Source of the DNA: Tistrella mobilis
Lineage (GTDB): Bacteria; Pseudomonadota; Alphaproteobacteria; Tistrellales; Tistrellaceae
DNA length: 64,000 bases
NCBI RefSeq assembly: GCF_041468085.1
Contig: NZ_CP121017.1
Coordinates: 2,731,676 to 2,795,675 of the forward strand
Reading direction: 5' to 3'
The translations under genes were made by a program, and so were the position numbers. Shown here piece after piece: positions 9,133 to 17,668 of the stretch. The notes beneath the pieces are model-generated. The model saw only the letters and a program-made list of their open reading frames with translations, ran no database searches and was not told the DNA's origin. Numbering within the stretch: the first letter of the stretch is position 1; each line of letters begins with the position of its first letter.

Positions 9133-11402
9133 CCGATCCCATCTCCGTCCCCTGCCGGGAACTCCGGCTCGGCATCGTGCTCTATGGCGGGGTGTCGCTC
9201 GCGATCTACATGGCCGGCATCACCGAAGAGCTGCACGCCCTGCTCCGCGCCTCGCGGGATCGGGCGAGCGACGGCACCCCGCCCGCTGACGCCCCCGACC
9301 CGGCACCCACCAGCGCCATCTATCGCGACCTGCTGGACGAGCTGGCGAAGAAGACGGTCGACCTCCGCGTCGTCGTCGACACCATCGCCGGCTCTTCCGC
9401 CGGCGGCCTCAACGGCGCGGTGCTGGCACGGGCGATTGCGACCGGCGGCGGCGTGCGTCACATGAACGGCTTCTGGATCGACAAGGCCGATATCACAAAT
9501 CTCAAGGACGATCCTGAAGAGCGTGCCGGTTGGCTGTATCGCATGCTTGGCCGGGTGCTCCTGAACCGCTTCGCGAGCAATCTGCCACCTCAGATCTCGC
9601 AAGGCTGGCTGATCGATCAGGTGGCGGCTTTCGCCAAGGGCGGCGACGGCACCAGAACACCGCTCGACGGCCGCAAATTCATCCGGCTGATCGGTGAAGC
9701 CCTTAACGGCATCGGCCGGAGCCCGGCCCATCTCCTGCCCGACGGGCAGCGGCTGGACCTCTTTCTCACCCGCAGTGATCTGCATGGCTGGCCGCGCTTC
9801 CTGCCGATCGATGGCCGGCTGCATTGGGGCCGTCAACAGGAACGGCGCTTCCCGCATGCGATGCGGTTCGAGACCCGCGGCGGCCTGACCGGTGATTTCG
9901 ACGACATCTTCGCGCTGACCTATGCCTGCCGGTCGACCGCCGGCTTCCCGATCGCTTTCGCCCCGCTGCGGAGCAGCGATGTCGCCGAAGAACTGTCCGC
10001 TCATGAGGGGCTCGCAGACTTCCACAGCCGCCATCTGGGCGAACATCTCCTTGCCGGCGACAATCGCATGACAGGCGATGACTGGGGCAGCCGCGCCCAG
10101 ATGGCCGATGGCGGGCTGCATGACAACAAGCCCTTCGGCCCGGTCATCGACGCGATCGGCGACAAGCCCGCCCGCCGCCAGGTGATCCGCCTGATCGCCT
10201 ATGTCGAACCGACACCCGAGCGGGAGGTGCCGATCCCCGACGAAGTCCGCTTCGCCGGCGGCGCGCTGATCGGCCGGCTCTATCATCATTTCCGCTATGA
10301 GCCGATCCTGGACGATCTGGAGGCGGTGGTGGAGCGCAACCGGGTGGCACAGGAGCTCAAGCTGCTTGAGGACGAAACCCTTCTGGCAGCGCAGGACTTC
10401 CGGTCCGCCTTTCCCCACGCCCCGGCCCACAGCTTCGCACCGGCATCGGTCGCCCCGTACGAGCGGGCCTGCCGCCGGTCGGCAGCCGCCATGCTCGCCG
10501 ATCTGATCAACGGCACGCTGAGCCTGCCCCGTCCATCCAGGCAAGCCCATCTGATCCGACGGATTGCCCGGCTGTATGTCGAGGCGGATCCCCAGGCCGC
10601 GGCAGCCGCAGCGGCCTTCCCCCGCCAGGATCGCCGCCGACGTTTCCTGGTCCGGCGGGCGAACCAGCTCTATGCGTCGGCAGCCGATCGCGGGGCGGTC
10701 GATGCCTTCAAATCGGCTCTCACCGACCTCGCGGAGATCCGTCCGGAGCTCGACCGCGCCAGCACCTGCATCTCCTTCGATCCCACATCCATGGATGACA
10801 TGCTGGCCGATCCTCCCACGGGGCCGGGCCATGCAGCCTTCGCGGCTTTGACGAAGGCAGTTACACCGACCCTGCGTTGCGCCCTGGCGGCCGTCACCAT
10901 CGCCGCAAATCGCCTGACCGTTGCACTCGATGCGGCCGTGGCCCAGGTCACGGCCGGCCCCGTGGCGACGGCACTTCGGGGCGCCGACGGCCTGTTCGAT
11001 CTCGTCGATCTCATCATCGCGCCCGAAATGATCCGCCACCGGATCGAAGAGCCGCAGGAAGCAAGAATCGTCCGGATCTCGCCCGTCGACTGCCGCTCGA
11101 CCCACCGGGTGATCGACCGGGCCATGGGTGATGATTTCGGCGCCTTCGCCGGCTTTCTCTCACGCGATGCCCGGGTGCACGACATCCTGCTCGGCCGGCT
11201 GAACGGCGCCGAGCGGTTGCTCGACATGATCCTCGATACAACCGGGCTCGACCGGGATTGTGCGGGTCTGTTGAAGACACACTACCGGACCAGGCTGTTC
11301 AACGCGATCACCGACGATCTGATCAGGATCGTGGACGAGACGGGCGGCCTCGGCGAACGCACGACACGGCTGCTGCAACGGCTCGAATTGCTCGCCCGCT
11401 GA
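9129..11402 (+). CDS. Patatin-like protein with DUF3376-type C-terminus
   Basis: 757 residues. The N-terminal GIVLYGGVSLAIYMAG block is typical of the large bacterial patatin-related family (TIGR03607 type, with a DUF3376-like C-terminus). The Ser-Asp dyad is present: GSSAG with Ser 90, and ADGG with Asp 327. Patatins are lipid acyl hydrolases; the substrate here is unknown. It has no signal peptide, so it is probably cytosolic or peripheral at the inner membrane. The large C-terminal part (about 420-757) is helical and of unknown role. It starts inside the stop of the lipoprotein gene. Confidence 0.85.
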   Translation: MTDPISVPCRELRLGIVLYGGVSLAIYMAGITEELHALLRASRDRASDGTPPADAPDPAPTSAIYRDLLDELAKKTVDLRVVVDTIAGSSAGGLNGAVLARAIATGGGVRHMNGFWIDKADITNLKDDPEERAGWLYRMLGRVLLNRFASNLPPQISQGWLIDQVAAFAKGGDGTRTPLDGRKFIRLIGEALNGIGRSPAHLLPDGQRLDLFLTRSDLHGWPRFLPIDGRLHWGRQQERRFPHAMRFETRGGLTGDFDDIFALTYACRSTAGFPIAFAPLRSSDVAEELSAHEGLADFHSRHLGEHLLAGDNRMTGDDWGSRAQMADGGLHDNKPFGPVIDAIGDKPARRQVIRLIAYVEPTPEREVPIPDEVRFAGGALIGRLYHHFRYEPILDDLEAVVERNRVAQELKLLEDETLLAAQDFRSAFPHAPAHSFAPASVAPYERACRRSAAAMLADLINGTLSLPRPSRQAHLIRRIARLYVEADPQAAAAAAAFPRQDRRRRFLVRRANQLYASAADRGAVDAFKSALTDLAEIRPELDRASTCISFDPTSMDDMLADPPTGPGHAAFAALTKAVTPTLRCALAAVTIAANRLTVALDAAVAQVTAGPVATALRGADGLFDLVDLIIAPEMIRHRIEEPQEARIVRISPVDCRSTHRVIDRAMGDDFGAFAGFLSRDARVHDILLGRLNGAERLLDMILDTTGLDRDCAGLLKTHYRTRLFNAITDDLIRIVDETGGLGERTTRLLQRLELLAR

Positions 11403-11470
11403 TCACGGCCGACCGATCCGAAATGCCCCGATCCCCGTATCACTCCTGAAATGGTCAGGGAGACGGGATC

Positions 11471-11974
11471 ATGGGCGGCAGCAATGTCATCGGCAAGGAG
11501 CATGGGGCACGGACCGGCCGCATGCCGCAGGGGCCGGCGCGTCTGGCGACGGCTTTGGGCATTGCCGGGCTGATCCCCTTCGCCGCCGGTGCCGCCCTCG
11601 CCCTGCTGTCGGATGACGCTGCGGCTGCGCGTGCCGCCCTTCTCGCCTATGGCGCGGTCATCCTCTCCTTCCTCGGCGCCGTGCATTGGGGGCTGGCGCT
11701 GGCATCGGGCCAGACGGAGACGGGGCGGGCCATGCTCCGTTTTGCAACCTCGGTGCTGCCCTCCCTGCTCGGCTGGGCGGCCCTGCTGCTGCCGCAGGTC
11801 CCGGGCTTCGCCCTCGCCACCGCCGCCTTCGCCCTGCTGCTTGCCGGCGAAACCCTGGGCCCCCTGCGCGCCGGCCTGCCCGGATGGTATCTCCGGCTGC
11901 GGATCGGCCTCACGCTGGGTGCCCTGGTCGCGCTCGCGATCGGCGCGCCGATCGGCGGCGGGGGGCCCGCGTGA
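11471..11974 (+). CDS. DUF3429 family membrane protein
   Basis: 167 residues with about five hydrophobic segments. The second segment carries the GAVHWGLA signature of DUF3429, a small integral membrane family without an assigned function. GGGAGACGG precedes the ATG. Its stop overlaps the GTG start of the transporter (GTGA), so the two are co-translated. In proteobacteria this family is often found near GPH-type transporters and DUF3833 lipoproteins, as here, and in some species in stress- or membrane-lipid-related clusters. That functional link is only inferred. Confidence 0.85.
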   Translation: MGGSNVIGKEHGARTGRMPQGPARLATALGIAGLIPFAAGAALALLSDDAAAARAALLAYGAVILSFLGAVHWGLALASGQTETGRAMLRFATSVLPSLLGWAALLLPQVPGFALATAAFALLLAGETLGPLRAGLPGWYLRLRIGLTLGALVALAIGAPIGGGGPA

Positions 11975-13422
11975 CCCCGGCCGCCGGCACCGCCACGCTG
12001 CCCGGCTGGCGCCTTGCGCTGTTCGGCCTGCCCGGGTTGCCACTCGCGGCGCTCACCCTGCCGCTCTACATCTACCTGCCGACCTATTATGCCGACACGC
12101 TCGGCCTGGGCCTGGGCGTGGTGGGGGGCGTGCTGCTCGCCGCCCGCATCTGGGACATGGTGACCGACCCTGTGGTCGGCGTGTTCGCCGATGCCATCCG
12201 CCTGCCCGGTGGCCGGCGGCGGGGCTGGATGGTCGCCGGCCTGCCCTTCACCATCGCCGGCATCTGGATGCTGATGTCCCCGCCCGAGGGGGCGGGGGCG
12301 GTGCATCTGCTGGTCTGGTCGATCGTGCTGCATCTGGGCGGCACCATGATGGTGCTGTCCCAGCAGGCCTGGGCGGCGGAGCTGTCCGACGGCTATGACG
12401 AGCGTAGCCGGATCGTCACGGTGCGTGAGGTCTTCGTGATCCTGGGCACGCTGGCGGCGATCGCCCTGCCGGTCGTGACCGGTGGCGGCGGCACCGCCGT
12501 CACCGCGGCAGGTCTCGCCACGCTGGGTGCGGCCATCGCCCTGCTGCTGCCGGTCACCACCGCAGCAGCCGTGATCGCGGTACCGGAACCGGATCGCCTG
12601 AACACGTCCGGGGGCAGCCGCCTGGCCGGGCTGCGCGCCCTCGCCGCCAACCGCCCCTTCCGGCGGCTGATCGGTGCCTATATCGCCAACGGCTTTGCCA
12701 ACGGCCTGCCGGCGACCCTGTTCCTGCTCTATGTCTCGCACGTCATCGGCCGGCCGGATCTGGCCGGGCCGCTGCTCTTCGTCTATTTCGCCGCCGGCAT
12801 CCTGGCAGCGCCGCTCTGGCTCCGGCTTGCCGCCCGCACCAGCAAGCACCGGGCCTGGACGATCGCGATGGCCATCGCCACGGTCGCCTTCCTGCCGGCG
12901 GCCTTCCTCGGCACCGGCGATGTCGTGCCGTTCCTGATCATCTGCATCGCCACCGGTGCCACGCTCGGCGCCGATCTGGCGCTGCCCAATGCCATGCAGG
13001 CCGATGTGATCGACATCGACCGGGTGGAAACCGGTCAGGAACGGGCCGGGCTGTTCTTCGCTCTCTGGGGCTTCGCCACCAAGGCGGCGCTGGCGCTGGG
13101 CATCGGCGTCGCCTTTCCGCTGATCGAGGCGGCCGGCTTCAATCCTGCCGCCGCCGATGGTGGCGGGGTAGCGGCACTCACCGTGCTGGCGCTGGTCTAT
13201 GGCGCCCTGCCGGTGCCCTTCAAGATCGCGGCGATCCTGCTGGTCCGCCGCTTCCCCCTGACCCGGGAGATCCAGTCCGGCCTGGCCCGGGAGATCGCCC
13301 GACGCCGTAACCCGGCGGCAGCCACCCCACCCGGCTGCGGTCCACCTTCTTCGCGGGAACCGTCATGTCCCCTCTCCGTCGCCTCGCCGCGGGCATCGCA
13401 CTCGCGCTCCTCAGTCTCCTGA
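11971..13422 (+). CDS. MFS transporter, GPH/MelB-like
   Basis: 483 residues, twelve predicted membrane helices. The DPVVGVFAD block (about residues 60-70) after the second helix is the glycoside-pentoside-hexuronide:cation symporter signature. Family members move sugars, or in clusters like this probably lipid-related compounds, by cation symport; the substrate here cannot be read from sequence. Start is the GTG at 11971 overlapping the DUF3429 stop. The tail (last 20 or so residues, Pro/Ser-rich) overlaps the next gene by 58 bases, an unusually long same-strand overlap. Confidence 0.85.
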   Translation: MTPAAGTATLPGWRLALFGLPGLPLAALTLPLYIYLPTYYADTLGLGLGVVGGVLLAARIWDMVTDPVVGVFADAIRLPGGRRRGWMVAGLPFTIAGIWMLMSPPEGAGAVHLLVWSIVLHLGGTMMVLSQQAWAAELSDGYDERSRIVTVREVFVILGTLAAIALPVVTGGGGTAVTAAGLATLGAAIALLLPVTTAAAVIAVPEPDRLNTSGGSRLAGLRALAANRPFRRLIGAYIANGFANGLPATLFLLYVSHVIGRPDLAGPLLFVYFAAGILAAPLWLRLAARTSKHRAWTIAMAIATVAFLPAAFLGTGDVVPFLIICIATGATLGADLALPNAMQADVIDIDRVETGQERAGLFFALWGFATKAALALGIGVAFPLIEAAGFNPAAADGGGVAALTVLALVYGALPVPFKIAAILLVRRFPLTREIQSGLAREIARRRNPAAATPPGCGPPSSREPSCPLSVASPRASHSRSSVS

Positions 13423-13985
13423 CGATCACCGGATGCAGCACCATGAAAGTCGAAGATTTCGCCGGCGCCGGGCCGAGCTTCCGCCTGGAGGATTACTTTG
13501 CCGGCAAAACCAGGGCCTGGGGCATGTTCGAGGATCGCTTCGGCAATCTGCGTCGCCAGTTCGTCGTCGACATCGACGGCGACTGGGACGGTGAAACCCT
13601 TACCCTGGACGAGCATTTCCGCTATGCCGACGGCGAGCTGGACCGCCGGGTGTGGACCATCCGCGCCGATGGCCCCAACGGCTATGTCGGCCGGGCCGAC
13701 GACGTGCTGGGCGAGGCCCGTGGCGCTGCCTTCGGCAATGCGCTCAACTGGACCTATCGCATGAATCTGAAGGTCGGCGGCCGCGAGATCGAGGTCCGTT
13801 TCGACGACTGGATGTTCCTGCAGGAGGACGGTGTGCTGCTGAATCGCGCCACGGTGACGAAGTTCGGCATCGAACTCGGCACGGCCACCATCTTCTTCCA
13901 GAAGGAGCGGCCGCGCATCGACCCGGCCCTCGGCATGCAGGACGATCGCCGCCCGGCGATGGCGATGCCGATGCCGGGCGAATGA
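13365..13985 (+). CDS. DUF3833 family lipoprotein
   Basis: 206 residues. Signal sequence with lipobox Ile-Thr-Gly-Cys (Cys 24), then a beta-rich domain with conserved DYFAGKTRAWG, RRQFVVDI and LNWTYRM segments typical of DUF3833. Function is unknown; the fold resembles lipocalin-like periplasmic proteins, which is inference. It begins inside the 3' end of the transporter gene, consistent with one operon of DUF3429, transporter and DUF3833 handling some membrane lipid or hydrophobic ligand. Confidence 0.85.
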   Translation: MSPLRRLAAGIALALLSLLTITGCSTMKVEDFAGAGPSFRLEDYFAGKTRAWGMFEDRFGNLRRQFVVDIDGDWDGETLTLDEHFRYADGELDRRVWTIRADGPNGYVGRADDVLGEARGAAFGNALNWTYRMNLKVGGREIEVRFDDWMFLQEDGVLLNRATVTKFGIELGTATIFFQKERPRIDPALGMQDDRRPAMAMPMPGE

Positions 13986-14107
13986 CGGCCGCGCTCCACG
14001 CCACCGACACGGAGTTTTCATTTGCCTGAAACGAACGGCGCGCCTAAACCGGGCACAGCCGGCGGCGACAGGCCCCGGCTGCGCCCGAGCACGGCGAGGC
14101 CCTGCGC

Positions 14108-15133
14108 ATGATCAATCTCTATGTCACCGAACCGGGTGTGCTCCGCCGCGCACCCGCCGGCAGCCCGATCGACGAGACGGTGGTCTGGGTCGACATGGTC
14201 GATCCGTCGATGGAGGAACTCCATCGCGTCGACCATGCCCTCGGCGTCGACATCCCCACCAAGGAAGAGATGCGCGAGATCGAGGCGTCGAGCCGGCTCT
14301 ATGAAGAGGACGGCGCGCTCTACATGACCGCGACGGTGCTGAGTTCCGTCGAAACCGGCAGCCCGGTCGCAAGCGCCATCACCTTCGTGCTGACCCATGG
14401 CCGGCTGATCACCGTCCGCCACACCGACCCCTTGCCCTTCCGCGCCTTCGCGACCCATGTCGACCGGCATCCCAATGCCGTGACCGGGGCGGAAGGCGTG
14501 CTCTTCGGCCTGCTGGAAGCGATCGTCGACCGGCTGGCCGACGTCCTGGAACTGGTGGGGGCCGAGATCGACCAGGTGTCGCAGACGGTTTTCGAAGCCG
14601 GTCAGCGCACCCGCGGCATCACCCCCGGCAATGGGGGCAAGGCCGGCAAGAAGGGCAAGAGCAGTCAGCGGCCGCCGGCGCCGGATTACGAGGCCCTGAT
14701 CGCCGCCATCGGCCGGATGGGTGACCTCACCTCCAAGATCCGCGAAAGCCTGGTCTCGATCGGCCGCCTGGCGGGTTTTGCCGGCCGCAATCTGCGCGGC
14801 CGGGCCAGCAAGACCGGGCTGGCTGCAATGAAGACCATCACCCGCGACGTGGTCTCGCTGTCGGATCATGCAAGCTATCTGGCCAACAAGCTCTCCTTCA
14901 TGCTGGATGCGACGCTCGGCCTGATTCAGATCGAGCAGAACGGCATCATCAAGATCTTCTCGGTCGTGGCCGTGGTCTTCCTGCCGCCGACGCTGATCGC
15001 CAGCATCTACGGCATGAATTTCGAGGTCATGCCCGAACTTTCCTGGCATCTGGGATATCCGCTCGCCCTGCTGATGATGGTCGGCTCCGCCGTTCTGCCT
15101 TACTGGCTGTTCAAGCGCCGCGGCTGGCTCTGA
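14108..15133 (+). CDS. corA: CorA family Mg2+/divalent metal channel
   Basis: 341 residues. Long N-terminal cytoplasmic domain rich in acidic residues, then two C-terminal membrane helices with the family signature YGMNF (Gly-Met-Asn at 302-304) at the pore entrance and a basic cytoplasmic tail. An unusual Gly/Lys-rich insertion (about residues 174-190) sits in the cytoplasmic helical part. CorA proteins are pentameric inner-membrane channels for Mg2+ or other divalent cations. It stands alone, 122 bases after the DUF3833 gene. Confidence 0.93.
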   Translation: MINLYVTEPGVLRRAPAGSPIDETVVWVDMVDPSMEELHRVDHALGVDIPTKEEMREIEASSRLYEEDGALYMTATVLSSVETGSPVASAITFVLTHGRLITVRHTDPLPFRAFATHVDRHPNAVTGAEGVLFGLLEAIVDRLADVLELVGAEIDQVSQTVFEAGQRTRGITPGNGGKAGKKGKSSQRPPAPDYEALIAAIGRMGDLTSKIRESLVSIGRLAGFAGRNLRGRASKTGLAAMKTITRDVVSLSDHASYLANKLSFMLDATLGLIQIEQNGIIKIFSVVAVVFLPPTLIASIYGMNFEVMPELSWHLGYPLALLMMVGSAVLPYWLFKRRGWL

Positions 15134-15221
15134 ACGGGTTCTGCCGCCCTGCGACCGGTGGTCGCGTTGCGCAGTGTCGATCATCAGACAATGATATGTT
15201 GTTAAACCAGCAGGACAGGCC

Positions 15222-15671
15222 GTGACCACGGGGCGGAAGCAAAGGATGGGCGGCAGCAGAGGCCGTGCGGCGACGCGCGGCCTGTCGGCCGTTCGTGGCC
15301 GTCGCCTGCCGGCCGCCCTGGCCATGCTGGTGGTGCTGCTCGCCCAGATCCTGGGCGGTGCAGCGCTCAACGTTGCCGCGGCACAGGCTGCGGAAACCGG
15401 CCAGCTGGTCATCTGCACGCCGACCGGTCTGGTGCAGATCGCCGTCGATCAAGACGGCCGCCCGATCGATGGCGATGATCATCTGCGCATCGATCACGGC
15501 CTGCCCTGCGGCGGGCTGTGCCTTGCGCCCGCGCTGATCGCGGCGCCCCCCGCCCTGCCCGAGCCGGCGGCGGACGTGCTGGCCCGGCTGCAGCCGGTCG
15601 CACGCGGCCTGCCGCTGCCGCGGGACCGCCTCGCACCCCGCCCACCGGCACGCGCCCCACCCCTGGTCTGA
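15222..15671 (+). CDS. Small membrane/periplasmic Cys-His protein, DUF2946-like
   Basis: 149 residues from a GTG with AGGACAGG upstream (an ATG at 15246 is an alternative). Arg-rich N-terminus, one membrane segment (about 30-50), then a short periplasmic domain with Cys 65 in the motif VICTPTG, His 87, His 92, and Cys-x3-Cys (96, 100), and a Pro/Ala-rich tail. The layout resembles DUF2946 proteins, which occur beside metal, often copper, uptake genes; assignment to that family is tentative. It precedes a TonB-dependent receptor by 48 bases in the same direction and probably belongs to its operon. Confidence 0.6.
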   Translation: MTTGRKQRMGGSRGRAATRGLSAVRGRRLPAALAMLVVLLAQILGGAALNVAAAQAAETGQLVICTPTGLVQIAVDQDGRPIDGDDHLRIDHGLPCGGLCLAPALIAAPPALPEPAADVLARLQPVARGLPLPRDRLAPRPPARAPPLV

Positions 15672-15719
15672 GACCGCCTCCGTTCATTCCGAACCGGTAT
15701 CAGATCCAGGACATTCGAC

Positions 15720-17648
15720 ATGATCCTCCGCCAGACTGCGGCCGGCGCCTGCCGGCTGCTGCCCGCGACGGCCTGTGCCGCCGCCGCCCTCGCCCTCGGC
15801 ACGCCCCTGCCCGCCCGCGCCGACGATATCGGCCCCCAGGGCGGCACCGACCTGCCCGCACTCAGCGTCACCGCCCGCCGCGGAAGCCCGCAGGCGCTCG
15901 AAGACGTACCGGCCTCGATCGAGGTCATCGACCGGGCCCGGCTCGATGCCGTGCCGGCGACCACGGTCGCCCGCGCAATCGAACAGGCAACCGGCGTGAT
16001 CATCGCCGATGGCGGCGCCACCACCCGCTTTTCCATCCGCGGCTTCGAAGACGGACAGGCGCTGATTCTGGTGGACGGCCACCGCCGCCGCGGCCGTTTC
16101 GGCAATGTCGATCTTTCGGCCTTCGACCTCGGCGCCGTGGACCGGATCGAGATCATCCGCGGGCCGATGTCGGCGCTCTACGGCGCCGATGCGGTCTCGG
16201 GCGTCGTCAACATCATCAGCCGGGATGCCGCCGCCGAACCGGGAGCCAGCCTTCAGTCCCTGGCCGGCATATCGGAAAACGGCGAACGGCTGACCCGGAT
16301 CGGCCGGGCGGCGGTGGAAACCGGCCGGGTCGGCCAGACCCGCAACCGGCTCGACCTCTCGATCCGCTCCCGCGATCCGTGGAGCGAGGCCGGTTCCGCC
16401 TTTGACGACCTCAAGGGCGAATCCTCCCGCCACGCCGCCTGGCGCACGGCCTGGGATGTCGCACCCGGCCACGAGATCACCCTCGATCTCGGCTATGAAG
16501 AGCTGCGGGCGAAAGGGCTCGGCTCCAATGGCGGCCGGGTGCCGATGCCGGTCGATTCGCGGGAGCACGAGACCAGCCGCACCGGGTCGCTCACCTGGGC
16601 GGGCGAGGTCGGCCCCGGCCGGGTCACGGTGTCGGGCAGCGCCTACCGCACCGAAGGCGATGTGCTGCGCACCGGCTCGCTCGACACCACCCGCATCGAC
16701 GGGCGCGAACTGACCGGCTTCTACACCCTGCCGATCGGCACCGATCACGTCGCAACCGTCGGCTTTGAATATCTGGACGAGGATATCGACCTGTCGGTTC
16801 TGGCCAAAGGGTCCGCCGACCGGCGCAGCCGGGCAGCGGTCGCCCAGGATGAATGGATGCTCGCCGAAGACTGGACCCTGCTTGCCGGCATCCGCACCGA
16901 CGATTTCAGCGATGTGGGCACCACCACCAATCCGCGCGCGACGCTCTCCTGGACACCGGGGCCCTGGATCTTGCGCATCGGCGCCGGTACGGCCTTCAAG
17001 GCGCCGACCTATCTTCAGCTCTATTCGATCATCAACCGCGGCCGCTCGGTGATCTACGGCAATGCCGACCTCGAACCCGAGACCTCGTGGACGGCAGAGG
17101 CCGCCGCCGCTTATCGTTTCGCCAATGGCGCGGAATTGGGCGTCACCGCCCATCATTCCGAGGTCGAGGACCTGATCACCACCCGGCTGACCGCGCCCGG
17201 GCGCTATGACTATACCAATATCGGCACCGCCCGGATCCGCGGCGTCGAGATCACCGGCCGCACGCCGATCGGCGACGATCTGATGCTGACCGGCTCGCTC
17301 GAATGGATCGATGCCCGCGACACCGCCGCCGACGAGCGGCTGGGCCGCCGGCCACGCCAGCAGGGCAAGATCGGCCTCGACTGGGCGGCCGATGACGACA
17401 CCCTGGTCCATCTGGCCGGCACCGGCATGCTGTCCTATTACGCACCGGTCGGGTTCGGGGCCAGCAATCTCGGCAATGTCTCCACCGATTACGGCCGGAT
17501 CGACGTCAAGGTCAGCCACCGGCTGACGCCGCTGGTCGAGATTTCAGGCGGTGTCGACGGGCTGATCGGCACCCGCGTGCCCGACAACCTTCAGCCCTTC
17601 GAGCCGGCGGAGCGCTTCTTCTATCTCGGCGTCAATCTGCGCTATTGA
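15720..17648 (+). CDS. TonB-dependent outer membrane receptor
   Basis: 642 residues. Signal peptide (about 1-34), TonB-box-like LPALSVTARR region, plug domain (about 55-165) with GVIIADGGATTRFSIRG and the IRGPMSALYGADAVSGVVNII block, then a 22-strand barrel ending in an aromatic-rich C-terminus (FFYLGVNLRY). The type is closest to CirA/FepA-like siderophore or metal receptors. The neighbours (small Cys/His protein, polyferredoxin) suggest uptake of a metal complex followed by reduction at the inner membrane; the substrate is unknown. Confidence 0.92.
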   Translation: MILRQTAAGACRLLPATACAAAALALGTPLPARADDIGPQGGTDLPALSVTARRGSPQALEDVPASIEVIDRARLDAVPATTVARAIEQATGVIIADGGATTRFSIRGFEDGQALILVDGHRRRGRFGNVDLSAFDLGAVDRIEIIRGPMSALYGADAVSGVVNIISRDAAAEPGASLQSLAGISENGERLTRIGRAAVETGRVGQTRNRLDLSIRSRDPWSEAGSAFDDLKGESSRHAAWRTAWDVAPGHEITLDLGYEELRAKGLGSNGGRVPMPVDSREHETSRTGSLTWAGEVGPGRVTVSGSAYRTEGDVLRTGSLDTTRIDGRELTGFYTLPIGTDHVATVGFEYLDEDIDLSVLAKGSADRRSRAAVAQDEWMLAEDWTLLAGIRTDDFSDVGTTTNPRATLSWTPGPWILRIGAGTAFKAPTYLQLYSIINRGRSVIYGNADLEPETSWTAEAAAAYRFANGAELGVTAHHSEVEDLITTRLTAPGRYDYTNIGTARIRGVEITGRTPIGDDLMLTGSLEWIDARDTAADERLGRRPRQQGKIGLDWAADDDTLVHLAGTGMLSYYAPVGFGASNLGNVSTDYGRIDVKVSHRLTPLVEISGGVDGLIGTRVPDNLQPFEPAERFFYLGVNLRY

Positions 17649-17668
17649 GCCCGGAAGGAGAGGTCACC

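Noticed and set aside
9048-11105. 685-codon minus-strand open frame opposite the patatin-like gene
   Set aside because: Antisense shadow; the plus strand has patatin motifs and a coupled start.
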